Assembly: GCF_002844275.1 (NCBI RefSeq)
Contig: NZ_NXGX01000002.1
Location: 372,001-436,000 of the forward strand
Length of the DNA: 64,000 nt
Source of the DNA: Thalassospira lohafexi
Lineage (GTDB): Bacteria; Pseudomonadota; Alphaproteobacteria; Rhodospirillales; Thalassospiraceae
Direction of reading: 5' to 3'
Shown here one piece after another: positions 8,808-17,555 of this stretch (position 1 is its first letter; each line of letters begins with the position of its first letter). The translations under genes were made by a program, and so were the position numbers. Below the pieces are notes generated by a model that saw only the letters and a list, made by a program, of their open reading frames with translations, was not told the origin of the DNA and searched no databases.

Positions 8808-10324
8808 TTGGCTTCTCCGGCAACTTTTTCTTTCTTGCTCATATTCAAAAGGATGGTTGGATCACGGAAAGACAACAGTCCACGTGGGCGCCACAACATG
8901 ATGGCAACCATACCAGCCCCAAAGATCAGCATGCGATACTCGGCAAGCTCACGGAACATTTCCGGGAAGCCAATCATCACGACCGCGGCAAGCACCACAC
9001 CAATCTGACTGCCCATACCTCCCATCACAACGATGGCCAGGATCACAGCAGATTCAAGGAAAGTGAAGCTTTCCGGGCTGATGAAGCCCTGACGGGTTGC
9101 AAAGAACGCACCGGCAAAACCACCAAACATCGCGCCGATTGCAAATGCAGACAGCTTGGTGTTGGTTGGATTAATGCCAAGAGAACGACAGGCGATTTCG
9201 TCTTCACGCAACGCTTCCCACGCCCGCCCGATCGGCAATTTACGCAAGCGCATGGTTACAAAGTTTGTAACCAACGCCAGAATAAGGATCAGGTAGTACA
9301 GGAAGATCAGGCGATGCATGGATGAGTATTCAATACCCATCAAATCACCAAACCCGATGGAGCCTTCGGGAACACGGCGCGAAAATTCCGCCAGCCCAAA
9401 GAAGCTCGGACGCTCGATAGACGAAATACCGTCTGGCCCACCGGTCAAATCATACCAGTTGATGAGGATAACACGGATGATCTCGCCAAAGCCCAAGGTC
9501 ACAATCGCCAGATAATCACCCCGAAGCCTTAGAACCGGGAAGCCCAGAACAATGCCAAAGCTTGCCGCAAAGATGCCCGCAAGCGGCAGGCACAGCCAGA
9601 AGCTCAGATCGAAGTTCTGCGACAGCAATGCATAGGAATATGCGCCAACAGCGTAGAAAGCCACATAGCCAAGATCGAGAAGACCGGCCAGCCCCACCAC
9701 AATGTTCAACCCCCAACCGAGCATGATGTAAATCATAACAAGGGTTGCAAGATCGATTGCAGAACGGTTTTCACCAAAGATCAACGGGAAGATGAAGAAG
9801 AAGATGATCCCGATTAAACCGATTTTTTTGGTATTGGACCGATAGGCAACCTGAATTTTCGATGAAATTTTCGTGCTTTCATCAACGACGACAGCACTCT
9901 TTTCCTTCATCGAGAAGTACGCGATGGCAAAAACAATCGCGAGGAAACAAACCGTCACAACAATGCTTGTGAAGCTGCCAACCGCCATATCAAGAACCAC
10001 AGGCGATGCCCAACGGTCGTCCATGTCGCGGAAACGCACAAACATTTCGAAAACGCAAACCGCAGCCAGCGTAATCATGAGGGCCTGAACCAGCCGTGAA
10101 ATACCTTCACGACGAACGATCAGGGCAAGACGGCCAATAACCGTCGATCCAATGGCGATCAGGACAAGGTCCCACCGCACAGCCAGTTCAAGACCAGTAG
10201 GACGGTCAACGGTCTCGACCCCAAGGATCATGACCGACATGAGCAGCGCAATCACGGCAAAGAACGCGAGTTCCTTGACGATCTCTGAGCCGCTGGTACG
10301 AGATGAAGCAAATGCAGAAGACAT
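8804..10324 (-). CDS. livM: branched-chain amino acid ABC transporter permease LivM
   Basis: LivM is one of two integral-membrane subunits of the Liv importer. The product has 506 residues, longer than the roughly 425 of E. coli LivM. The extra length is N-terminal: about 170 residues with hydrophobic stretches near 18-36, 46-63, 78-96 and 113-137. The conserved permease core starts around residue 170, with [31 protein letters not shown] and the EAA-like loop around [25 protein letters not shown] in the last third. It overlaps livG by 4 bases and livH by 1 base (TGATG). Confidence 0.95.
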   Translation of the reverse strand: MSSAFASSRTSGSEIVKELAFFAVIALLMSVMILGVETVDRPTGLELAVRWDLVLIAIGSTVIGRLALIVRREGISRLVQALMITLAAVCVFEMFVRFRDMDDRWASPVVLDMAVGSFTSIVVTVCFLAIVFAIAYFSMKEKSAVVVDESTKISSKIQVAYRSNTKKIGLIGIIFFFIFPLIFGENRSAIDLATLVMIYIMLGWGLNIVVGLAGLLDLGYVAFYAVGAYSYALLSQNFDLSFWLCLPLAGIFAASFGIVLGFPVLRLRGDYLAIVTLGFGEIIRVILINWYDLTGGPDGISSIERPSFFGLAEFSRRVPEGSIGFGDLMGIEYSSMHRLIFLYYLILILALVTNFVTMRLRKLPIGRAWEALREDEIACRSLGINPTNTKLSAFAIGAMFGGFAGAFFATRQGFISPESFTFLESAVILAIVVMGGMGSQIGVVLAAVVMIGFPEMFRELAEYRMLIFGAGMVAIMLWRPRGLLSFRDPTILLNMSKKEKVAGEAK

Positions 10325-11247
10325 CAGACTTTCTCCACCTCAGGCTTACCAAGCAGACCCCAAGGGCGGAAGATCAGCACGAGAACGAGAATACCGAACG
10401 TCGCAACGTCCTTGTATTCAATCGTGAGATACCCCGACCAGAATGCCTCGATCAGACCAATCAAGAGCCCGCCGAGCATCGCACCTGGAAGTGAACCGAT
10501 ACCGCCCAGAACAGCGGCGGTGAAGGCTTTCACACCAGCAAGGAAGCCGATGTAGAAATCAATCACACCATAATACAGTGTCACCATCATCCCTGCGACC
10601 GATGCCAGGGCAGCCCCCATAACAAAGGTGGTCGAAATTGTGCGGTCGACATTGACGCCCAGAAGGCCCGCCATTGTGCGATCCTGTTCACAAGCGCGCT
10701 GCGCACGACCCAGTGATGTTTTGGCAATCAGTGTGGAGAACACGACCATCAGCACAAAGGTCAGAACAATAATGATGATCTGCATATAGCTCAGCTGAAC
10801 ATCGAAGTTCGCACTTTTCATCATGGTAATGCCGCCTTCAATAAGCGGCTGCATCGGTTTAACGCGTGCACCTTGCGAAATCTGAACGAAGTTCTGCAGG
10901 AAGATCGACATGCCGATGGCAGAAATCAGCGCTGCAAGCCGGAATGATCCGCGCAGCGGCCGGTATGCGACCCGTTCAACGCCCCAACCATAGATCGAGG
11001 TCAGAACCATTGAAACGAACAGCATCAAAAGAAGTGTGAGCGGTAAAATACCGCTAATCCCTGCTGCCTGACAGATCAGGAAGGTGATCAGGGAGTGAAA
11101 CGCACCGATCATATAGATCTCGCCGTGCGCGAAGTTGATCATGCCGATGATGCCATACACCATGGTGTAACCGATGGCGATCAGACCATAGATGGCTCCC
11201 AGCGTCAGACCGTTGATCAATTGTTGTAGGAAATAAGCCCAATCCAT
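10324..11247 (-). CDS. livH: branched-chain amino acid ABC transporter permease LivH
   Basis: LivH is the second membrane subunit of the Liv importer. The 307-residue product shows the family start [36 protein letters not shown], the cytoplasmic loop around [24 protein letters not shown] and about eight hydrophobic segments. It is the first structural gene of the operon. A 41-codon open frame with its own ribosome site (11217-11342) runs into its 5' end in another frame, so its translation may be coupled to that leader. Confidence 0.95.
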   Translation of the reverse strand: MDWAYFLQQLINGLTLGAIYGLIAIGYTMVYGIIGMINFAHGEIYMIGAFHSLITFLICQAAGISGILPLTLLLMLFVSMVLTSIYGWGVERVAYRPLRGSFRLAALISAIGMSIFLQNFVQISQGARVKPMQPLIEGGITMMKSANFDVQLSYMQIIIIVLTFVLMVVFSTLIAKTSLGRAQRACEQDRTMAGLLGVNVDRTISTTFVMGAALASVAGMMVTLYYGVIDFYIGFLAGVKAFTAAVLGGIGSLPGAMLGGLLIGLIEAFWSGYLTIEYKDVATFGILVLVLIFRPWGLLGKPEVEKV

Positions 11248-11342
11248 TGCACAACCTTAGATTTGGCACAGACAAACAAGGTCTTCGCCTGATCAACAGA
11301 AGGCATCAAGTCATAGATATATGTATTGATTGGATGAGACAT
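11217..11342 (-). CDS. candidate leader ORF overlapping the start of livH
   Basis: A 41-codon open frame begins at ATG 11340-11342, preceded by a strong GGGGGAGAC ribosome site. It ends 31 bases inside livH in a different frame. The peptide starts MSHPINTYIYDLMPSV and ends [13 protein letters not shown] recognise no family. The strong ribosome site, the absence of an equally good one before livH and the overlap suggest translational coupling or a regulatory leader. Branched-chain residues are present but not in a run like classical attenuator peptides. It may also be chance. Confidence 0.35.
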   Translation of the reverse strand: MSHPINTYIYDLMPSVDQAKTLFVCAKSKVVQWIGLISYNN

Positions 11343-11600
11343 AGTCTCCCCCTTGCCCCCTTGCAAACCCCGCAAAGCCTCCGTCTTATTGTTATCGGGT
11401 AGGACCCCGTTTAGCTCCCGGAGACGGCCATTCTTTTTGTGGCTCTTCCGTCCGGGAACGCGATTAGAGCGCAAACCTTAGACACATGTGTTCAAAGGCT
11501 GCAAGCGGCTTTCGGAATTTAGCAGAAATCACCAAATCCGGATTTGGAATTGGAATAAAACACTGACCGACATCGCCACCCGCTCTTTATATTGTATACA
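11343..11600. other. non-coding stretch between livH leader and the DUF6898 gene
   Basis: Together with the candidate leader ORF this makes 353 bases without a recognised gene (11248-11600). The minus strand carries the probable livH promoter and 5' UTR. It includes a purine-rich, G-rich tract (about 11344-11365) leading into the leader ORF ribosome site. I see no terminator for the upstream DUF6898 gene and no riboswitch that I can name. Confidence 0.4.
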
Positions 11601-11792
11601 TTATCCCTTGTTGAGAACGTATTCAAGTTTTCGTGCAGCAACCCGCTTCAACTGCTCCGGATTCCGGCTGACCGGCCCTGCCACAGTCACTTCTGTTCCC
11701 GTCTGTCCGTCAATCGCTGTGCACCGCAAATAGGTTCCGACCTGACGCAGCTCGAAATAAATCTCTCGGGTCGTGGTTGGGCGCGTGCTCAT
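11601..11792 (-). CDS. DUF6898 family protein
   Basis: The product is 63 residues of unknown function. EIYFELRQVGTYLRCTAIDG, TGTEVTVAGP and the C-terminal RVAARKLEYVLNKG match the DUF6898 family that I recall from Rhodospirillales. The fold is likely a small beta sheet plus a C-terminal helix; there is no signal peptide or membrane segment. It stands alone between the valine operon and livH on the same strand. Recognition is from memory of the family, so it is less certain than the enzyme calls here. Confidence 0.75.
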   Translation of the reverse strand: MSTRPTTTREIYFELRQVGTYLRCTAIDGQTGTEVTVAGPVSRNPEQLKRVAARKLEYVLNKG

Positions 11793-11867
11793 GTCGAACG
11801 TAAAACCTTACTCGGGACAAAATACCGCTCTATTTTGCGCGCATTTTCAGACAACGCAATAGTTATA

Positions 11868-11897
11868 ACAAAAACGGGCCCGGCGAACCGGACCCGT
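11868..11897 (-). terminator. intrinsic terminator after the valine-catabolism genes
   Basis: On the minus strand the stem ACGGGTCCGG / CCGGGCCCGT (one G-T wobble) closes a TTCG tetraloop and is followed by TTTTTG. It lies 26 bases past the mmsB stop. Confidence 0.9.
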
Positions 11898-11922
11898 CGT
11901 AACAAATCGTCAAGATGATGCG

Positions 11923-12813
11923 TTACTTCTCACCATCAAGCATTTTGACAATCGCCGAGAAATCCATACCGCCATTTCCACCATTGGAATAAAGCGCATA
12001 AAGGCTTTCCGCCAGCGCCCCCATCGGGGTTGTTGCCCCCGATGCCGCCGATGCTTGCTGGGCCAGCTTCAAATCTTTAAGCATCATGTCCACGGCAAAG
12101 CCCGGTTGATAGTCCCGGTTTGCCGGTGACGTCGGCACCGGCCCCGGTACCGGGCAATAGCTGGTCAAGGCCCAGCACTGACCTGACGCCTTTGATGAAA
12201 CATCAAACAGCTTTTGCGCATCAAGACCAAGACGCTTGGCCAGCATAAATGCCTCGGACACGGCAATCATATTCACGCCAAGAACCATGTTATTACAGAT
12301 CTTGGCCGCCTGCCCGGCCCCACTGTCACCCGCGTGGATGATATTGCTGCCCATCGCATCAAGGATTGGCTCGGCACTGGCGAAATCAGCTTCGCTACCA
12401 CCAACCATGAACGTCAACGTTCCTGCGGCCGCCCCGGCCGTACCGCCCGATATCGGTGCATCAACAGCGCCAAACCCCTTGGCCTTTGCCAAGTCTGCGG
12501 CCTTGCGCGCGGCATCCACTTCAATCGTCGAGCTATCAATCAGGATCGTTCCGGGTGCTGCATTGGCAACCACGCCATCTGGTCCATCATAAACCGACAA
12601 AACATGCTTGCCCGCCGGCAGGACCGTGACAACAAAGTTCACATTGCTAACAGCCTGGGCAACTGTATCTGCCTTGGTGGCACCGGCTTCAACTGCCTTG
12701 GCCACCGCATCCGCAGAAAGGTCATAGACCTTCAGCGCATGACCAGCCTTAAGCAGGTTTTCCGCCATTGGCCCACCCATATTACCCAAGCCGATAAAAC
12801 CGATATTCGCCAT
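11923..12813 (-). CDS. mmsB: 3-hydroxyisobutyrate dehydrogenase
   Basis: The enzyme oxidises 3-hydroxyisobutyrate to methylmalonate semialdehyde with NAD in valine breakdown. The 296-residue product has the Rossmann start GFIGLGNMGGPMAENLLKAGH, the substrate loop DAPISGGTAGAAAGTL near 118-132 and catalytic lysine K171 in GAGQAAKICNN. It is the third gene of a minus-strand set with an acyl-CoA dehydrogenase and 3-hydroxyisobutyryl-CoA hydrolase, and its substrate is the product of the latter. That context separates it from other beta-hydroxyacid dehydrogenases. A GTCCCG-TTTG-CGGGAC hairpin lies just upstream at 12830-12845. Confidence 0.93.
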   Translation of the reverse strand: MANIGFIGLGNMGGPMAENLLKAGHALKVYDLSADAVAKAVEAGATKADTVAQAVSNVNFVVTVLPAGKHVLSVYDGPDGVVANAAPGTILIDSSTIEVDAARKAADLAKAKGFGAVDAPISGGTAGAAAGTLTFMVGGSEADFASAEPILDAMGSNIIHAGDSGAGQAAKICNNMVLGVNMIAVSEAFMLAKRLGLDAQKLFDVSSKASGQCWALTSYCPVPGPVPTSPANRDYQPGFAVDMMLKDLKLAQQASAASGATTPMGALAESLYALYSNGGNGGMDFSAIVKMLDGEK

Positions 12814-12882
12814 TTGAAGTCTCCTCTGACGTCCCGTTTGCGGGACTTTGTTTTCATCACATTCGCCACAGATCGCTGTGAC

Positions 12883-13977
12883 TTAAAGGTTCAGTTCCCG
12901 ATCCGCTGGCAACGGTGCGAAATATTCGGCCACTTCACGCGGATCAACCTGCCCAACATCACCATGCTGCCATTTCGGCGCATGATCCTTGTCAATAATC
13001 ACGGCACGCACCCCTTCAAACAAATCGGGCTTGCGGACCATGCGCTGTGACAGGCGAAATTCCATATTCAGCACCTCGGCCAGCGTCATATCCTGCCCTT
13101 GGCAGATTTGATCGAAACTGACGCACAGTGCTGTTGGCGACTTGCCACTTAATGTCTTAAGACAATCTGCGTTGAACGCCGTGTCCTCACGCCCCAACGC
13201 ATCAAAAATTGCCGCAACACTGTCAGCGGAAAATGTCTGATCAATCTTATCACGCTGCGCAACAAGGCTGGCCTCGCCCATGTCGGCATGAAACCCGGTC
13301 AGAATCTCTGTGACTGCGGCAAAAGCATCCGAACCGTAATCGGCCTGCACCAACGCAGCTTTCACTGCCGCGACCTGATCGGCATGAACACCGTGGGTCG
13401 CAAGACCTGCATAAAGACAGTCTGCCGCCTTAAGGCGCGCGCCGGTCAGACCAAGATACATCCCGATTTCTCCGGGGCATCGCGACAGGAAATACCCACC
13501 GCCAACATCCGGGAAAAACCCGATGCCGGTTTCAGGCATGGCAAACATGGTGCGTTCCGTCACAACACGGAACCGACCGTGAATGGAAACCCCGACACCG
13601 CCCCCCATCGTGATGCCATCCATCATCGCGACATAGGGTTTTGGGTAATTGGCGATGACATGGTTCAAATGATATTCACGGCGATAGAACGCATCGAGCA
13701 TATCTTCATCATCGACAGCGCGCGCATCATAAAGACCGCGAATATCGCCACCAGCACAAAACGCCTTCTCGCCAGCCCCCTCGACAACAACAACCTTGAC
13801 CGCAGGATCATTTTCCCACGATTTCAGTTGGGCCGCCATCATGTCCACCATATCGAGATTAAGCGCATTCAGCGCGCGCGGACGGTTCAACAGGATATGA
13901 CCAACCGGTCCGTCCTTTTTGAACAAGACGGGGGCTTCAGACGGCTGGCTCTGATCGTTGTTTTTTTCGCTGGTCAT
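12883..13977 (-). CDS. 3-hydroxyisobutyryl-CoA hydrolase (crotonase superfamily)
   Basis: This thioesterase releases 3-hydroxyisobutyrate from its CoA ester in valine catabolism. The 364-residue protein is longer than simple enoyl-CoA hydratases and fits HIBCH. Crotonase features are NRPRALNALNLDMV near the N-terminus, the oxyanion loop FCAGGDIRGLYDA, MDGITMGGGVGVSIHGRFRV and the HIBCH-like MPETGIGFFPDVGGGYFLSR with LTGARLKAADCLYAGLATH. It lies 3 bases after the acyl-CoA dehydrogenase stop, so the two are one transcript. The pathway enoyl-CoA hydratase that should supply it is not nearby. Confidence 0.92.
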   Translation of the reverse strand: MTSEKNNDQSQPSEAPVLFKKDGPVGHILLNRPRALNALNLDMVDMMAAQLKSWENDPAVKVVVVEGAGEKAFCAGGDIRGLYDARAVDDEDMLDAFYRREYHLNHVIANYPKPYVAMMDGITMGGGVGVSIHGRFRVVTERTMFAMPETGIGFFPDVGGGYFLSRCPGEIGMYLGLTGARLKAADCLYAGLATHGVHADQVAAVKAALVQADYGSDAFAAVTEILTGFHADMGEASLVAQRDKIDQTFSADSVAAIFDALGREDTAFNADCLKTLSGKSPTALCVSFDQICQGQDMTLAEVLNMEFRLSQRMVRKPDLFEGVRAVIIDKDHAPKWQHGDVGQVDPREVAEYFAPLPADRELNL

Positions 13978-13980
13978 CTC

Positions 13981-15120
13981 TCAATCCTTTAGGGCGGCAC
14001 GCGATATGATCAGGCGCATGATTTCGTTCGTGCCTTCCAGAATTTGATGCACCCGCAAATCGCGCAGCAACCGTTCAATCGGATATTCGCGAATATAGCC
14101 GTATCCGCCATGCAGTTGCAGGGCCTCGTTACAGACCTGAAATCCGATATCGGTCGCAAACCGTTTAGCCATGGCGCAAAACTGAGTTGCGTCATCGGCC
14201 TTAAGGTCGAGTTTCCATGCGGCTTTATGCAGCATCAAGCGGGCGGCTTCGAGTTCCGTCACCATATCTGCAAATTTGAACTGCAACGCCTGAAACTGAT
14301 CAAGGCTACGGCCAAATTGCTTTCTGACTTTCATATGATCGCGCGCATGCTCCATCGCGGCACGCGCCCCACCGATTGAGCAGGCAGCAATGTTAAGGCG
14401 CCCACCATCCAGCCCCTTCATGGCAAACTTGAACCCTTCGCCTTCGGCACCAAGGCGGTTTTCGGCTGGAACCTTGCAATTGCTAAAAATAACAGCCGAG
14501 GTAGGCTGACTGTTCCAGCCCATCTTTTCTTCAAGCTTCCCAAAGGACAGGCCCACGGCGTCCTTTGGGACAATAAAGGTCGAAATCCCGCCCGGACCAT
14601 CATCCCCGGTACGCGCCATGACAACATAGATATCACTACGCGATCCGCCGGAAATAAACGCCTTCTCACCATTTAGGATATAATGATCGCCTTCGCGTAC
14701 CGCACTGGTCCGAAGGGCACCCGCATCCGACCCCGCACCGGGTTCGGTCAGGCAGTAACTTGCAAAATGCTCCATCGTGACAAGCTTTGGCAGAAACTGG
14801 GCACGTTGTGCATCCGTTCCAAAGCTGTCAATCATCCAGCAGGCCATATTGTGAATGGAAATATAGGCCGCAGTCGACGGACATGCCGCTGCCAGTTCCT
14901 CAAAAATCACAACCGCGTCATGTCGCCCAAGGCCCGACCCGCCATATTCATCACGGGTATAAATCGCGGCAAAGCCAAGCTCAGCCGCCTTGCGCAGGGT
15001 TTCTTCGGGGAAGATATGTTTTGTGTCCCACTCACCCGCATTTGGCGCCATTTCGTTCTGGGCAAAATCGCGGGCAGCATCAGCAAAAGCCTGCTGATCG
15101 TCTGTCAGGTTGAATTCCAT
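13981..15120 (-). CDS. acyl-CoA dehydrogenase, probably isobutyryl-CoA dehydrogenase
   Basis: This FAD enzyme likely oxidises isobutyryl-CoA to methacrylyl-CoA and passes electrons to ETF. The 379-residue product has CLTEPGAGSDAGALRT (FAD and substrate binding), RKQFGRSLDQFQALQFKFADM and the C-terminal LHGGYGYIREYPIERLLRD. The catalytic base is expected at E362 in EGTNEIMR, as in short-chain dehydrogenases. Substrate assignment rests on the two downstream valine-pathway genes. The first gene of the operon, it has a TTGACA box and MerR-like palindrome 35-66 bases upstream. Confidence 0.9.
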   Translation of the reverse strand: MEFNLTDDQQAFADAARDFAQNEMAPNAGEWDTKHIFPEETLRKAAELGFAAIYTRDEYGGSGLGRHDAVVIFEELAAACPSTAAYISIHNMACWMIDSFGTDAQRAQFLPKLVTMEHFASYCLTEPGAGSDAGALRTSAVREGDHYILNGEKAFISGGSRSDIYVVMARTGDDGPGGISTFIVPKDAVGLSFGKLEEKMGWNSQPTSAVIFSNCKVPAENRLGAEGEGFKFAMKGLDGGRLNIAACSIGGARAAMEHARDHMKVRKQFGRSLDQFQALQFKFADMVTELEAARLMLHKAAWKLDLKADDATQFCAMAKRFATDIGFQVCNEALQLHGGYGYIREYPIERLLRDLRVHQILEGTNEIMRLIISRAALKD

Positions 15121-15154
15121 TGGATCGCCGCCTCTGATGTTCTTCTATTTTCCC

Positions 15155-15210
15155 TTTACGTAAACGTGAAACGGCCTGTTTGTCAATTCATTCGGTATAA
15201 CAGTACCGAA
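15155..15210 (-). promoter_or_regulatory. promoter/operator region of the valine operon (divergent with metY)
   Basis: Three elements lie in 56 bases. TTTACGTAAACGTGAA (15155-15170) is an imperfect inverted repeat resembling, from memory, MerR-type LiuR sites that control branched-chain amino acid catabolism in proteobacteria. TTGACA on the minus strand (15186-15181) fits a -35 box for the acyl-CoA dehydrogenase gene. TTCGGTA-6-TACCGAA (15191-15210) is a perfect 7-base inverted repeat. I could not place a convincing -10 box, and no LiuR gene is in the window. Confidence 0.45.
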
Positions 15211-15247
15211 TTATCACAATGCATCGCAGCCTCACCAACGACGTGCA

Positions 15248-15310
15248 AAACATTTGTCGAAATCACCAAATGTTTCTTGCTGACGCCCTATCGGTGCGCG
15301 TACCTTTTTT
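15248..15310 (+). promoter_or_regulatory. structured leader upstream of metY
   Basis: A perfect 9-base inverted repeat (AAACATTTG at 15248-15256, CAAATGTTT at 15267-15275) is followed by a short GGTGCG/CGTACC dyad and a run of six T at 15305-15310. The order hairpin, second hairpin, U-tract is what an attenuator would show, but the second stem is short. I compared it with SAM-II and SAM/SAH riboswitch consensus from memory and do not see a match. Confidence 0.3.
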
Positions 15311-15348
15311 GCCTCAGAGAAAAATCATAAATCAGGGAAAACGACATC

Positions 15349-16635
15349 ATGACGTCCATGAAACCGGAAACCATTGTCCTCCATGCTGGATACCGCGCCG
15401 AACCGACAACTGGTTCTGTTGCCGTACCGCTTTATCAAACCACCAGTTATCAGTTCCGTGACACACAACACGCAGCGGACCTTTTTGCGCTGAAGGAACT
15501 GGGCAATATCTATACCCGTCTGATGAACCCGACCAATGATGTGCTTGAACAACGCGTTGCCGCCCTTGACGGTGGTGTCGCAGCCGTGGCACTGGCGTCC
15601 GGTCAGGCCGCATCAACCTTTTCGATTTTGAACATTGCCCAGGCTGGCGACAATATTGTCAGTTCCACCGACCTTTATGGCGGGACGTGGAACCTGTTTG
15701 CCAATACCTTTAAACAGATGGGGATCGAGGTCCGCTTTGCCGATCCGTCCGACCCTGAAAACTTTCGCCGTCTAACCGATGACAAGACACGTGCCTATTA
15801 CGCCGAAACCCTGCCTAATCCGAAATTGCACGTTTTCCCGATCCGCGATGTCGCCAATATCGGTGATGAGCTCGGAATTCCGTTGATTGTCGATAATACT
15901 GCCGCGCCTGTGATCTGTAAGCCGATTGAGCATGGTGCAAGTATTGTGATGTATTCAACAACCAAATTCATTGCTGGCCATGGAACATCGGTTGGCGGGA
16001 TCGTGGTTGATTCCGGTAAATTTGATTGGGAAAAACATGCAACCCGTTTCCCGCTCCTGAACGAACCCGACCCCAGTTATCACGGGGCTGTCTGGACGCA
16101 GGCCGTCAAGCCGATTGGCCCGGTTGCCTATGCTATCAAACTGCGCTGCACCGTGCTGCGTGACATTGGTGCTGCCGCCTCCCCGTTCAATTCGTTCCAG
16201 ACCATTCAAGGCATGGAAACGCTGGCCCTGCGCATGGAACGCCATTGTGAAAACGCCAATAAGGTTGCCGATTTCCTATCCAAGCACCCGAAAGTTACAA
16301 AGGTCAATCACCCCAGCCAGCAAGATGGAGAAAGCCGCAAACGTGCGGACACTTATCTTAAGGGCGGGTACGGATCCTTGATGGGCTTTGAACTTTCGGG
16401 CGGCAAGGAAGCCGGTGAGAAGTTTATCAATGCGCTGGAACTTCTTTATCATGTTGCAAACATCGGTGACACACGCTCACTCGCCATTCATCCGGCGACA
16501 ACGACTCACAGTCAGCTTTCAGAAGAAGATCGTCTTTCATCGGGTGTGACCGATGGCTACGTTCGCCTTTCCATTGGAATCGAGCATATTGACGATATCC
16601 TTGCTGATCTGACACAGGCGCTTGCTAAAGCCTGA
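15349..16635 (+). CDS. metY: O-acetylhomoserine sulfhydrylase (O-acetylhomoserine aminocarboxypropyltransferase)
   Basis: The enzyme condenses O-acetylhomoserine with sulfide (or methanethiol) to make homocysteine (or methionine). It is a cytosolic PLP enzyme of the Cys/Met metabolism family. The 428-residue length matches MetY rather than the shorter MetB/MetZ. The PLP lysine is K206 in YSTTKFIAGHG; LALASGQAAST-like substrate motifs and NPTNDVLEQRVAALDGG are typical. GGGAAAACG precedes the ATG. The leader holds an inverted repeat and T-run (15248-15310), and a strong terminator follows. Confidence 0.95.
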   Translation: MTSMKPETIVLHAGYRAEPTTGSVAVPLYQTTSYQFRDTQHAADLFALKELGNIYTRLMNPTNDVLEQRVAALDGGVAAVALASGQAASTFSILNIAQAGDNIVSSTDLYGGTWNLFANTFKQMGIEVRFADPSDPENFRRLTDDKTRAYYAETLPNPKLHVFPIRDVANIGDELGIPLIVDNTAAPVICKPIEHGASIVMYSTTKFIAGHGTSVGGIVVDSGKFDWEKHATRFPLLNEPDPSYHGAVWTQAVKPIGPVAYAIKLRCTVLRDIGAAASPFNSFQTIQGMETLALRMERHCENANKVADFLSKHPKVTKVNHPSQQDGESRKRADTYLKGGYGSLMGFELSGGKEAGEKFINALELLYHVANIGDTRSLAIHPATTTHSQLSEEDRLSSGVTDGYVRLSIGIEHIDDILADLTQALAKA

Positions 16636-16676
16636 CAATCTGCACGGTTACGATAAAGCAATCGCATCAGACCAAG

Positions 16677-16708
16677 ACCGGCCATGAAATGGCATGGCCG
16701 GTTTTTTG
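16677..16708 (+). terminator. intrinsic terminator after metY
   Basis: A perfect 10-bp stem ACCGGCCATG / CATGGCCGGT with a 6-base loop is followed by six T, 42 bases past the metY stop. Confidence 0.93.
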
Positions 16709-16791
16709 TTGACCCCGTTGCCCAAACGCCGTAAATGCGCATTATCGGCAAAACATGCAAAACGTGCAATTTACGCAACAGGCAAACGATC

Positions 16792-17550
16792 ATGTCCGTC
16801 ACCACCCGGCAACAGGAAATACAAACTTTGATCCGTGCCCATGGCACCGTCCATATCCATGATCTGGCCGCTTTGTTTCATGCATCCCTTGATACGATCC
16901 GACGTGATTTGCGCCAACTTGAAGACGAAGGACACCTGCGCCGAATTCATGGTGGGGCAATCCTGCCCAATACTGCCACAGCAACCTATGACGAACGCGC
17001 CAAGGAACTTCAGCCCGAACGCGCGGCCATCGCAAAAAAAACCGCAAACGACCTTATCCCCGACCACGGTGTGTTCTTTTTCGACAGCGGCACGACAATC
17101 TGCGAGGTCGCCCGGCATCTAAAACCATCGTTCCGCGGCACGATCATTACGGTTAACCCCATGGTTGCGGTTGAACTGGCCAAGCACCCCAACGCCAACG
17201 TCATCATGATTGGTGGTGTTCTGTTGAAAGACGACATGGTGGTCAGCGGCCCGACAACGGTTGACGAAATTCGCAACTACAATGCCGATATCGCCCTTTT
17301 GGGGACCTGCGCACTTCACCCCGAAGCCGGTCTTTCGACCAGCACGGCCGAAGAACGCGCGACCAAGGCCACCATGATTAACCAGTCTGCTGAAATCATT
17401 GCTGTCACAACGGCCGATAAACTCGAAACAAGCCTTCCTTACCGCGTATGTGACATTGACGCGATTTCGTACCTTGTGACCGGGCGGAAACTTTCGGCGG
17501 GATACCTCGCCAATTATTCTGATCGCGGCCTTAACGTTATTCAGGCGTAA
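16792..17550 (+). CDS. DeoR/GlpR-family transcriptional regulator
   Basis: The product is a sugar-phosphate-responsive regulator of the DeoR family. I start at the ATG of MSVTTRQQEI (252 residues); an upstream in-frame ATG would add 19 residues that are unlike the family. The N-terminal helix-turn-helix (about 5-56) shows LAALFHASLDTIRRDLRQLEDEG and the hallmark RIHGGAI. The C-terminal isomerase-like sensor domain has DSGTTICEVARHL and the VSGPTTVDEIRNYNADIALLG segment. It is 5 bases ahead of an MFS transporter gene, which it probably regulates. The effector is unknown. Confidence 0.92.
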   Translation: MSVTTRQQEIQTLIRAHGTVHIHDLAALFHASLDTIRRDLRQLEDEGHLRRIHGGAILPNTATATYDERAKELQPERAAIAKKTANDLIPDHGVFFFDSGTTICEVARHLKPSFRGTIITVNPMVAVELAKHPNANVIMIGGVLLKDDMVVSGPTTVDEIRNYNADIALLGTCALHPEAGLSTSTAEERATKATMINQSAEIIAVTTADKLETSLPYRVCDIDAISYLVTGRKLSAGYLANYSDRGLNVIQA

Positions 17551-17555
17551 ACGAC

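Noticed and set aside
15121-15348. SAM-II or SAM/SAH riboswitch upstream of metY
   Set aside because: I compared the region with the consensus cores as I remember them and found no match; only generic hairpins are visible.
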